This document shows positions 1 to 6,488 of a DNA stretch of 8,629 bases, piece after piece. The translations under genes were made by a program, and so were the position numbers. Origin of the DNA: Rickettsiales bacterium (GTDB taxonomy: Bacteria > Pseudomonadota > Alphaproteobacteria > TMED109 > TMED131). The DNA lies in NCBI GenBank assembly GCA_002690625.1, contig NZFJ01000015.1:1-8629 (forward strand), written 5' to 3'. The stretch's first letter is position 1. Every line of letters begins with the position of its first letter. The notes beneath the pieces are model-generated. The model had not been told where the DNA came from. It worked only from the letters and a program-made list of their open reading frames with translations, and made no database searches.

Positions 1-217
1 TATAACTTTTTGTATTTCCAGTTAAAGGGCTGTAATTCTCCTTGTAATATAAATCCTTAGATTTATCGTATTTAATTTCACTATTTTCAAACATTTTTTT
101 ACATAATTTTTTATCGTTTCCACTTAAATAAAAGAAACGATCAACTTCTTCCCCATGGGTAACATTTGATATAGTCAATAAAATAAAAAGAAATATTATA
201 TTAACATGATTACTCAT
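1..217 (-). CDS. Exported protein, partial (C-terminus beyond window), possible MORN_2/YwqK-like repeat
   Basis: Reading the minus strand from the ATG at 217 gives 72 codons with no stop before the window edge, so this is the N-terminal part of a longer gene. Residues 1-22 form a signal peptide (MSNHV, then a hydrophobic IIFLFILLTI core) with a likely cut near HG/EE. Further on, residues 55-72 read DLYYKENYSPLTGNTKSY. This resembles the start of the MORN_2/YwqK-type repeat, which commonly has a YY, a P-x-TG and then a second tyrosine. One partial repeat is weak evidence, and I infer no function. The ATG directly follows the TAA of the lipoprotein gene (TAAATG, no gap), so translation is probably coupled and the gene belongs to the same transcript. 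Confidence 0.7.
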   Translation of the reverse strand, partial: MSNHVNIIFLFILLTISNVTHGEEVDRFFYLSGNDKKLCKKMFENSEIKYDKSKDLYYKENYSPLTGNTKSY

Positions 218-496
218 TTATTCTGATTTACATAGATATGTTACTCTGCAACATCCATCGCAATTAACCTGATTTTCTTTTGCAATCTTAAATCTTTTTT
301 CACAATATTCATTTGCAATTTTTTCAACCTCATTTTTATTATTTAAACTGTATTCAATTCTAATTGTATCTCCATAAGCCCTTAATATTCCAGTTTTAGA
401 ATCACAATCACTTAAATATTTAACTTCATCAGTTGTAGAACAACTCATAAAAAATAAAGTTAAAATCAAATATAAATTCCTTATAATTTTATCCAT
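218..496 (-). CDS. Small cysteine-rich lipoprotein of unknown function
   Basis: This 92-residue protein begins with a short basic n-region and a hydrophobic stretch ending in FFMSC. Cys19 is the likely lipidated residue, although the lipobox is only approximate (F/M at -3/-2, S at -1). The mature part has six more cysteines (31, 65, 79, 82, 83, 89), with a CDGCC cluster and a final YLC. The arrangement of an Ala/Tyr-Cys helix followed by closely spaced Cys and a terminal Tyr-x-Cys recalls several small alphaproteobacterial lipoproteins, and loosely the flagellar-regulon protein YecR, but I cannot assign a family. The cysteines suggest disulfides in an oxidising periplasm. The ATG lies one base after the TAG of the gene before it, with AAAGGAA just upstream, so it is part of the same operon. 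Confidence is high that it is a gene and low on role. Confidence 0.82.
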   Translation of the reverse strand: MDKIIRNLYLILTLFFMSCSTTDEVKYLSDCDSKTGILRAYGDTIRIEYSLNNKNEVEKIANEYCEKRFKIAKENQVNCDGCCRVTYLCKSE

Positions 497-497
497 A

Positions 498-953
498 CTA
501 TTCCTTTAGGTTATTAATAATTTGGTTATAATTTATTTTATGTCTCAATAATTCATCCTTTGGTATTCCAATTATTACATAGTAAAGGTCTCCTAATTTT
601 CCATTATCAACCAATTGTGATTTTTTAAAGTTAAAACTTTTCTGATTCATGTGAAAATTCCAAAGTGCGTATTTTAATTCTGCATTAATTTTTTTAGGCC
701 AATCAACCAATTTTTTTAGATATTCAATTAATTTTGAATAAGCTAATTGTTTATTAAGCTCTATATCAATATTTTCATTTGAAGTTACTTTTGAAAAGGA
801 AGATACAAAAAAGAAATTTTTTGAAGGAGTAACTGTTTCTGAACTAATAGTATCTTTTATTCCTTCATACTCTTCTAATATATCAGCAGAAAAAGAATTG
901 GTAAATACTAACAAGAAACTAAGAAAAAATATTTTAAAAATCTGCCTCTTCAC
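498..953 (-). CDS. Exported protein, probable single FlgT_N/LPP20-like module
   Basis: This 151-residue protein starts at GTG (953-951). No other start would keep the clear signal peptide (MKRQIFKIFFLSF core, cut after FSA, residue 23). The start lies inside the end of the preceding gene, overlapping it by 20 nt, which implies coupled translation. The mature part has a strand (FFFVSS, 47-52), a long helix with small residues (LNKQLAYSKLIEYL, 66-79) and a late strand after a Gly turn (GDLYYVIIGI, 121-130). That order (strand, helix with spaced Ala, later strand) matches the N-terminal module of FlgT/LPP20-type exported proteins. It is a pattern match by eye, not a profile hit. The protein is probably periplasmic and works with its neighbours; no catalytic residues are visible. 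Confidence 0.83.
   Translation of the reverse strand: MKRQIFKIFFLSFLLVFTNSFSADILEEYEGIKDTISSETVTPSKNFFFVSSFSKVTSNENIDIELNKQLAYSKLIEYLKKLVDWPKKINAELKYALWNFHMNQKSFNFKKSQLVDNGKLGDLYYVIIGIPKDELLRHKINYNQIINNLKE
501..507 (-). promoter_or_regulatory. Ribosome binding site of the small lipoprotein gene
   Basis: AAAGGAA on the minus strand ends four bases before the ATG at 496. It lies inside the last codons of the preceding gene, which supports this ATG and coupled translation. Confidence 0.6.
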
Positions 954-2256
954 TCTCTAGAAATAGATCTTCTTGAACAGGAGGTTCATTTGAAATATCT
1001 GTATTTTCATTTTGATTATTTGATCCAGAACTAAAATCAGCACCCGAAGCATCAGCTTGAGAATTGAGTGACCACTTCCTAACAACGAATCTTGCCTTGA
1101 CCTTATTCGCAGGATGCATTGTTATCCCACTATCAAGTTCAGTTATTCCTTCAATAGAAGCCTTTTCACTAAATGCTTTTGTAGAAGCATTTATTTTTTT
1201 TTGAACTTCATTTTCTTGTTTTCCACTCTTAAATTCTTCAAAAATTTCTTTCAAAACTGTTTCTGAGTTTGCTGAGATTTGTGCACCAGCAAATAACCTT
1301 AAATTTGAATCAGCTTCTTCAATTGCTTCTTTTATAGCTATATCTTCAGATAGTTCTGAGTCAGTTTCGATGGTACTTGTTGCTGTGGATAGAAGATGAT
1401 AATTTCCGTTTTCATCTCTTTTTATTCTGACTCCAATATTAGCCATAACTTGTTTTGGAGTAAAGTCTGTTATAAGAGGACTTCCGGGCTTACCTTTTAA
1501 ATTTATTGAATTTTTATTAAGTAAAGCTTTTGCTATATTGCCTTGTTCTAATGTTCTTAAGGCTAATATAGAGACTTTACATTGCTTCTTACCTTCTTTA
1601 CATTCCTCCCAAATTTTAAAAGACTGTAGTCCATTCATAGTAATTTGAGATGCTGATTGGATGGTTTTTTCAAATACACTTGATTGAGCTAAATTATCTA
1701 TTTCTTCTTGAATTTTTTGAGTATTTTCTGCTTTTTTTGTATCAACATCTTCAAGTCTTTCATCAACTTCGTTATTAGCTAATTTATATAATTTCTTAAA
1801 TAGATTGTCTGATTGAGTTTCTTCATCAGCTTGAATAATATCATTGTTTTTTTCAATTGCTGATTTCTCATCTAATCCAAAACCTTTTTGTAATTGTTTT
1901 ACTATTTGAACCTGTATTTCTTTAGATTTAAATTCACTAAATCTTTTTTGTGCATTAAGCAAAGCATCATTAAATGCAACTGTTCTTGATGACAAAAAAT
2001 CTTTTTTACTTGGAGCAACTCCAATACCAGATCTTCCACATGCCATTCTGACTTCTTTTCCATTTACATCATTTTTTATAAACTCTTTCCACCCCTTTTC
2101 TTTTATATAATCTTTACATTTTTCAAAAGGTCCCTCCTCTGCAGCAATTAACTCTGCTAAACCAGCATAAGGGTCTATTTCAGTATTTTCCTCTTGAGCA
2201 GTAACATTGTCAAAGTAAAATAAAATCATCATAACTAAGAAAATAAACTTTACCAT
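934..2256 (-). CDS. Large exported protein with two FlgT_N/LPP20-like modules (internal duplication)
   Basis: This 440-residue protein has a signal peptide at 1-20 (cut NVTA/Q). A charged leader with Cys47 and Cys73 follows. I see two similar halves. Module 1 spans about 74-236: GRSGIG, the helix RTVAFNDALLNAQKRF, an acidic Lys/Glu coiled stretch (about 145-190), then ITMNGLQS and the strand KVSILALR. Module 2 spans about 286-396: a helix containing AIKEAIEEADSNLRLF, then IEGITELDSG and the strand KVKARFVVRKW. Each half repeats the order helix with spaced Ala, Ile-rich strand, hairpin, terminal strand, as in FlgT_N/LPP20-type domains. The tail (398-440) is Ser/Asn/Glu-rich and probably disordered. 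Cys219 and Cys226 could form a disulfide. The ATG overlaps the end of the CsgG-like gene by 7 nt (ATGGTAA) and has AAGGAG upstream. It is probably a periplasmic scaffold; the exact role is unknown. Confidence 0.88.
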   Translation of the reverse strand: MVKFIFLVMMILFYFDNVTAQEENTEIDPYAGLAELIAAEEGPFEKCKDYIKEKGWKEFIKNDVNGKEVRMACGRSGIGVAPSKKDFLSSRTVAFNDALLNAQKRFSEFKSKEIQVQIVKQLQKGFGLDEKSAIEKNNDIIQADEETQSDNLFKKLYKLANNEVDERLEDVDTKKAENTQKIQEEIDNLAQSSVFEKTIQSASQITMNGLQSFKIWEECKEGKKQCKVSILALRTLEQGNIAKALLNKNSINLKGKPGSPLITDFTPKQVMANIGVRIKRDENGNYHLLSTATSTIETDSELSEDIAIKEAIEEADSNLRLFAGAQISANSETVLKEIFEEFKSGKQENEVQKKINASTKAFSEKASIEGITELDSGITMHPANKVKARFVVRKWSLNSQADASGADFSSGSNNQNENTDISNEPPVQEDLFLESEEADF

Positions 2257-3485
2257 TCTTCTTCAGACTCCTTTTTAAGTTTTTTAATTAGTTGAGTTTT
2301 TTCAACTGATTGGGATTTAGCTTTAATAGCTTTAGCTTTAATAGCTTTAGCTTTTTTGAAGGGTCTTACAATAAATGCATCTTTATCTTTAATTGCATCT
2401 GATAACTCTATTATAGATTCTAGGATCTGTGCTTCAGAAGTTTTGGGCTTAATAGTTTTTATTTGAATTGTAGCAACTTCAATTTCTTCTCTACCAAGGC
2501 TTTCTCCAGTATAAACATCTTTTATTCTTTTTCCTAGTTGATATACCTTAAATAAATCTCCAGTTGCCATTGTTTTTCCGCCCTGGCCAAGAGTGACTTG
2601 AGTCAATGAAGCATTTACAATTCTAATTGGATATATCGCGTTAATAATTTCGTCACCAATACTTGAAGCTAAATCAGCCGCAACTTTTTCAATTGATGAA
2701 CTCATAGATTTTTCATATGTGTCTGAAAATTTAATCTGTGTTGTTGCTACATCTATGATTCTAAGCGTTAAAACAGCGTTGGAAATGAGAGATTTCTTAA
2801 CTGTATCTGAGACTTTACTTTTTTTTTCAGTTATAAATGAATTTGCTTTTTCTACTCTACCAACTATCAAATAATCGGTTCCAATTCTATTTCCTAATTT
2901 AGCAATTTCATCGTTTGACATACTTGTTTTAGCCCCATCTGCAATGAAATTTAATTCATTTGTCTGTTCTTCAAGAAAAGATCTGTCAACTAAGGAAAAT
3001 CTTCTAGTTTGTGTTAAATAGTTTTCAATCTGAGATGTAATTGAACCTTCAAATTTTTTGACTGTATCATTAACTTTTAAAGTGTTAGATGCTTTAAAAG
3101 GAACGACTGCTAATCTTAATCTTTTCGTTTGAACTGATTTTTTAAACTTTGATATTTCGACAGATAACTTTACATTATACAAATTTTTATCTTTATTAGA
3201 AGATAATATTTTGTAACTCCTTACAAAACCATTCGTAAGTTTTGAAACATTTTTATCAAATGATTTTGTAACTTCAGACCCTTCCTCAGTTGTTGTTTGA
3301 GAGAGTGAAGTTTTAATTTCAGCTGCAATTTTTGCTCCATTTATTTGAGAAACTGCTTCAACTAAACCTGACTCAATAGCTAACTGTTCAGTTGAACCAA
3401 TTCCATTCACTACGACACTTTTAATTTCAATCTTTGCGAAAGAAAAAAAAGGAAAAAATAAAAATAAGATAAATAGTTTCTTCAT
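2250..3485 (-). CDS. FlgT-like exported protein with CsgG-like domain
   Basis: This 411-residue protein has a signal peptide at 1-17 (cut SFA/K) without a lipobox cysteine, so unlike CsgG it is not a lipoprotein. Residues 18-110 form a FlgT_N-type module: VNGIGSTEQLAIESGLVEAV, then NGFVRSYKIL and the strand YNVKLSVEI. Residues 122-285 resemble the CsgG nucleotide-fold-like domain: RLRLAVVPF, a helix, RRFSLVDRSFLEEQ, IGTDYLIVGRVE, and a second half with LRIIDVATTQIKFSD. Residues 286-376 form a small beta-rich end (LTQVTLGQGG, TGDLFKVYQLG, ATIQIKTIKP) like the FlgT C-terminal domain. A basic tail with a repeated AIKAK follows. In Vibrio, FlgT builds the H-ring around the outer-membrane end of the motor; CsgG is the curli secretion pore. 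The domain order here fits FlgT better. No flagellar genes are nearby, so the complex it serves is unknown. Confidence 0.9.
   Translation of the reverse strand: MKKLFILFLFFPFFSFAKIEIKSVVVNGIGSTEQLAIESGLVEAVSQINGAKIAAEIKTSLSQTTTEEGSEVTKSFDKNVSKLTNGFVRSYKILSSNKDKNLYNVKLSVEISKFKKSVQTKRLRLAVVPFKASNTLKVNDTVKKFEGSITSQIENYLTQTRRFSLVDRSFLEEQTNELNFIADGAKTSMSNDEIAKLGNRIGTDYLIVGRVEKANSFITEKKSKVSDTVKKSLISNAVLTLRIIDVATTQIKFSDTYEKSMSSSIEKVAADLASSIGDEIINAIYPIRIVNASLTQVTLGQGGKTMATGDLFKVYQLGKRIKDVYTGESLGREEIEVATIQIKTIKPKTSEAQILESIIELSDAIKDKDAFIVRPFKKAKAIKAKAIKAKSQSVEKTQLIKKLKKESEEEW
2268..2273 (-). promoter_or_regulatory. Ribosome binding site of the two-module protein gene
   Basis: AAGGAG lies 11 bases before the ATG at 2256 and within the final codons of the CsgG-like gene. 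It fixes the start of the downstream gene despite the 7-nt overlap. Confidence 0.6.
2316..2354 (-). repeat. 15-nt tandem repeat encoding AIKAK in the CsgG-like protein
   Basis: On the plus strand TTTAGCTTTAATAGC occurs twice exactly (2316-2330 and 2331-2345), followed by a partial third copy (TTTAGCTTT). It encodes alternating Lys/Ala/Ile residues in the C-terminal tail, about residues 377-391. The in-frame 15-nt unit can expand or contract without a frameshift. Confidence 0.85.
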
Positions 3486-3492
3486 TTTTATA

Positions 3493-3507
3493 TTAAATCA
3501 CTCTTAA
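3493..3507 (-). promoter_or_regulatory. TTAA-N7-TTAA palindrome before the CsgG-like gene (possible CtrA-type box)
   Basis: The only gap before the CsgG-like gene (36 nt) contains TTAA, seven bases (GAGTGAT on the minus strand), then TTAA, flanked so that TATTAA pairs with TTAATA. TTAA-N7-TTAA is the known recognition pattern of the alphaproteobacterial regulator CtrA, which often controls motility and envelope genes. In DNA this AT-rich the pattern arises by chance every few kilobases, and it could simply be a weak hairpin, so this is a tentative site. Confidence 0.2.
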
Positions 3508-3521
3508 TACTAATTTATTCT

Positions 3522-4199
3522 CTATCTTCCTAAACCTTCTTTAGCTTCTTCAAGAGGTTTTGTATCAATTTTATTCATTGTAGAAAAATCTATAATTGTT
3601 CCTGTAGAGCTGGCAAAAAGGCTTATTGCTTGAGGCGTTTCTTTTGCAATATAAAACAAACTACCCACTTTAGTTATAATCATTGGACTTGGGTTGCTTC
3701 CAATTGAGTCAACAGTCTGTTTTGCTTTTAATCCTGTTAAAGATAATCCTAATACTCCCTTTCCGTAGGGAGGAATTCCTTTTGCAAAAGTTAGTTTTGC
3801 CTCCGCCTCTAAAACTGTTTGTTCAGCGATTTTTTTATCAATTAACGCTTGGGATTCTTTTGTTTTCTCAACTGCTTTTTTTAGGTCATCTTTTCCAATT
3901 GCTTCTCCTTTTTTAAGAGCTTCAATATACATACCTGCGGCTATTGCCGCTTCTTTCTCACCTAATCCCTCTAAAAATTTTACTTGAGCTTCAGTTAAAT
4001 TTAATATAGCTTTAGCCATAGATTTCACTAGTTCCGACTGTTTTCCAGTTAAAGCATCAATATCTACATCTCCACCAGAATCACCTCCTCCAAGTCCAGG
4101 AACTCCAGGAATTTTAGGCACCTCTAATCCACCTATACTATGCGCATATGGGGAATAAAATAGAAATATAAATAAAAATATTTTAATAAAATTTTTCAT
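3522..4199 (-). CDS. Exported alpha-helical protein with Pro/Gly-rich N-terminus, unknown function
   Basis: This 225-residue protein has a signal peptide at 1-21 (cut AHS/I). The mature N-terminus is Pro/Gly-rich and flexible (VPKIPGVPGLGGGDSGG, 27-43). Residues 48-140 are strongly helical and Ala/Lys/Glu-rich, with likely breaks near 78-82 and 99-103. Then come a Gly/Pro loop (GIPPYGKGVLG), a short hydrophobic strand region (SPMIITKVGSLFYIA, 171-185) and a helix to the end. There are no cysteines and no visible catalytic motif. I do not recognise a family. An AGGAGA seven bases before the ATG gives it the strongest ribosome binding site of the cluster, so it may be made in larger amounts than its neighbours. 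The next gene downstream is the CsgG/FlgT-like one, suggesting a structural or adaptor role in the same assembly (inference). Confidence 0.85.
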   Translation of the reverse strand: MKNFIKIFLFIFLFYSPYAHSIGGLEVPKIPGVPGLGGGDSGGDVDIDALTGKQSELVKSMAKAILNLTEAQVKFLEGLGEKEAAIAAGMYIEALKKGEAIGKDDLKKAVEKTKESQALIDKKIAEQTVLEAEAKLTFAKGIPPYGKGVLGLSLTGLKAKQTVDSIGSNPSPMIITKVGSLFYIAKETPQAISLFASSTGTIIDFSTMNKIDTKPLEEAKEGLGR

Positions 4200-4206
4200 A
4201 ATTAAT

Positions 4207-4212
4207 TCTCCT
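4207..4212 (-). promoter_or_regulatory. Strong ribosome binding site of the helical exported protein gene
   Basis: AGGAGA, preceded by an A-run, lies seven bases before the ATG at 4199 in a 24-nt gap. It is the best-spaced Shine-Dalgarno sequence in the cluster. Confidence 0.7.
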
Positions 4213-4223
4213 TTTTTATAATA

Positions 4224-5321
4224 TTAATTAAGTCCTTTAGCATTCATTTTGTCAACTAAAGTTTTTGCAGTTAATTTGACAGCATTTTTCAAAGCAGATG
4301 TAGCAGCTGATTTTTCATTAGGACCCATACCAAATGCCTGTGTAGTAAAAGAGGCAACTGTCTTAGGTCTTTTTTTTTCAAAACTTTGTATTCTAGCATT
4401 AATATTAACTACTACTTTTTTATTTCCGGATGTTGGGTCAATAAAAGCTTGATCACTATCAAGAGTTGTGGTGAGTAAATATCTAAACTCAGGCTCTTCA
4501 ATTCTTATTTCTTTCATCATATTACTTATCGATTTTTTGTTCTTTCTAGATAATTTATTGAATTCAATAAATTCGGTTTCTAAACTTATTCTTTCAGGTG
4601 CACCATAATCAGCTGAAAATTCATCATATTCTGTAACCTCGAACATAAAATCTCCAAGAATATCATTCATATTATCGGCGATTATATCTGGAGAAATTGT
4701 ATTTGAAGCTTTTTTGTAAGATAGTTTATCACTTTTTTGAGTGGTTGAGCCACCACTTTCTTTTTTGCTAAATGATTCTGTTTCAATTGTATCAGTTGAT
4801 CCACCAATTGATTCTGAAGCTGATTTAGCATCTTTTGTGGCTGAAATTTCTACTCTTTTTTCATCATAAGTTCTTCTTGATTCCAGTTCTCGTATAATAA
4901 ATAAGCCGACAATTCCGTTATTATCTCCGGAAGCAGTTTGTCCTGCGGCCGATAAAGTACTAAACTTTACGTTCAACGCTACATCATTAATTTTAATTTT
5001 AACAACAGTTTTTAGAGTTTTTGTTCCCTGATCAATAATATTATTTATAACTTCAGAAGAAATTATATAATCAGAAAGGTTTGAATCTATATCTTCTTTT
5101 ATAAGCATATATTGTTTCATTTTTGAAACGTTAAATTTACTCGTATAACTTTTCCATGCTGTTTCAATTGCTAATTTTTTTGCCTCCTCGGTTTCAATAT
5201 TTGTTGGGTCACTACCCTTCATTTGAATTGTTCCAACTCCTTTTGAAGTAACTTCAGCATTAACTAAATTGAAAAAGCCAAAAATACATAAAAATGTTAC
5301 ATATAAAAACTTTACTTGCAT
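4224..5321 (-). CDS. Exported protein with N-terminal FlgT_N/LPP20-like module and Ser/Thr/Gly linker
   Basis: This 365-residue protein has a signal peptide at 1-22 (cut VNA/E). Residues 23-118 look like a FlgT_N/LPP20-type module: SKGVGTIQM, a helix EEAKKLAIETAWKSY, IISSEVINN, then the strand KTLKTVVKIKIND. Next come a strand (GIVGLFIIRE, 136-145), an Arg/Lys turn, and a long Ser/Thr/Gly/Lys-rich low-complexity linker (about 160-208). The C-terminal domain (209-365) has YLLTTTLDSD, the strand KKVVVNINARIQSF and a final Ala-rich helix (SAATSALKNAVKLTAKTLVD). This end recalls the last strand-helix unit of lipoprotein or CsgG-like domains, but is not decisive. The ATG lies within the last codons of the preceding gene (10-nt overlap), so translation is coupled. 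It is probably periplasmic or attached to the outer membrane by its partners. Confidence 0.87.
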   Translation of the reverse strand: MQVKFLYVTFLCIFGFFNLVNAEVTSKGVGTIQMKGSDPTNIETEEAKKLAIETAWKSYTSKFNVSKMKQYMLIKEDIDSNLSDYIISSEVINNIIDQGTKTLKTVVKIKINDVALNVKFSTLSAAGQTASGDNNGIVGLFIIRELESRRTYDEKRVEISATKDAKSASESIGGSTDTIETESFSKKESGGSTTQKSDKLSYKKASNTISPDIIADNMNDILGDFMFEVTEYDEFSADYGAPERISLETEFIEFNKLSRKNKKSISNMMKEIRIEEPEFRYLLTTTLDSDQAFIDPTSGNKKVVVNINARIQSFEKKRPKTVASFTTQAFGMGPNEKSAATSALKNAVKLTAKTLVDKMNAKGLN

Positions 5322-6487
5322 TTGTTAATTATCCCTTCAAATTTTGCTAATTGACTTTTTATATTTGCCGTTCCGGTAATAGATGGAAGAACAGCATCAT
5401 CTCGTTTAGAAATCTGCCTTGCTAAATTAGAAAAAAGAGCATCTTGCGTTCTTTGGTATACATCCCATTCATTTAAAATTTGCATATTTTCAGATTTTGG
5501 AAAGACTAATTCATTCTTGTAGTCAAATTTTGAATTAACATATGAAGTATTAGTTAAGGGTTCCAGAACATTTAAAGTAATAAATGCTGCATATATTTTT
5601 ACTTCAAACTTACCTCTGTCCACCGTAACATTTTTAAATTCTCTGATAAGAAGATCCATTACGAAATCAGCCTCTGGTAACGTTAGATCATATTCTAGAG
5701 AATCACTAAATCTGGCGATTAGTCCTTTTTTAAAATTTCCTATCTGCCCAAGTGTGTATGGTAATATCGGAACATTTTGTTTGCTTGATATGTGATATTC
5801 AAGCTTTTGAGCAGAACGAACCTTTAGTAAATCATTCTTAGAAAGTTTTTCAGGTATTTGATTTGTAACCGCATTATCAAGTTTAACATCTCTAATTTGC
5901 AAATGAATACTACCTGCATTTAATAATTTAACGGTTTCTAATTTTTCTGTCCAAAACTTAAATATAGATGATTTACTGCTAGTATCAATATACATAGATT
6001 TTAAAATATTAAAGTCTTCAATAGCACTTGGAACACCATTAGTTAGTGTTTCTTTTTGAACTAAGACTGGGTAATTAGTAATGACTTTTTTTTCATTAAA
6101 ATCAAAAACTAGGATTTGCGCATATATCTTATAAGCATTGGTCACCCCATCTATTGTAGAAAACCTCTCAATTGACTCATCAGTTAGAGCAAAAGCGATA
6201 GTAACTGCTTCTCCACTCTCAATTGTTCCTAAATCTTTTATAAGATTTAAATCTTTTCTTTTAAGATTAAGTAATGCTGCATCTAATGGATCTTTGAAAA
6301 TAGTTGGATTTTCATCAAATAATTTAGCTGCCACTGGGTATCTAAAATCTTGATTTGCATTTCCAAGAAAAGAAAAACCAGCAAAATATAAATTTTGACA
6401 AAAGACTTTGTAAGGCAAGTTATTAAAAACAAGAAAAAGGAAAATAAAGAAAAAAGTCTTAAACTTCATTTTTTTAAGAAAAACCAT
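5312..6487 (-). CDS. Large exported protein of unknown function
   Basis: From the ATG at 6487 this protein has 391 residues. A TTG at 6502 would add five residues but has no ribosome binding site; an ATG at 6469 is also possible and keeps the signal peptide. I prefer 6487 because TAGGATG places it one base after the TAG of the preceding gene. The signal peptide is MKFKTFFFIFLFLVF and following residues, with a likely cut after VFC. The mature part starts LYFAGFSFLGNANQDFRYP and mixes strands and helices: YKIYAQILVFDF, GSIHLQIRDVKLD, and near the C-terminus FEVKIYAAFITLNVLEP, followed by a helix with QDALFSNLARQISKR. No active-site motif is visible and I do not recognise a family. Its size, export signal and coupling on both sides mark it as a core part of the same periplasmic assembly. 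Confidence 0.85.
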   Translation of the reverse strand: MVFLKKMKFKTFFFIFLFLVFNNLPYKVFCQNLYFAGFSFLGNANQDFRYPVAAKLFDENPTIFKDPLDAALLNLKRKDLNLIKDLGTIESGEAVTIAFALTDESIERFSTIDGVTNAYKIYAQILVFDFNEKKVITNYPVLVQKETLTNGVPSAIEDFNILKSMYIDTSSKSSIFKFWTEKLETVKLLNAGSIHLQIRDVKLDNAVTNQIPEKLSKNDLLKVRSAQKLEYHISSKQNVPILPYTLGQIGNFKKGLIARFSDSLEYDLTLPEADFVMDLLIREFKNVTVDRGKFEVKIYAAFITLNVLEPLTNTSYVNSKFDYKNELVFPKSENMQILNEWDVYQRTQDALFSNLARQISKRDDAVLPSITGTANIKSQLAKFEGIINKCK

Positions 6488-6488
6488 C

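Noticed and set aside
2250..3485. True curli secretion pore CsgG
   Set aside because: There is no lipobox cysteine, an extra FlgT_N-like module is present, and no csgA, csgB, csgE or csgF-like gene is nearby.
3683..3916. Plus-strand open frame of 77 codons
   Set aside because: It lies opposite the helical exported protein gene. Its Leu/Phe/Gln-rich content is what the reverse of Lys/Glu/Ala codons gives, with no ribosome binding site.
4249..4452. Plus-strand open frame of 67 codons
   Set aside because: It is antisense to the C-terminal end of the 365-residue protein and has no independent coding signal.
6138..6353. Plus-strand open frame of 71 codons
   Set aside because: It is antisense to the large exported protein, whose reading frame is well supported by its signal peptide and tight spacing.
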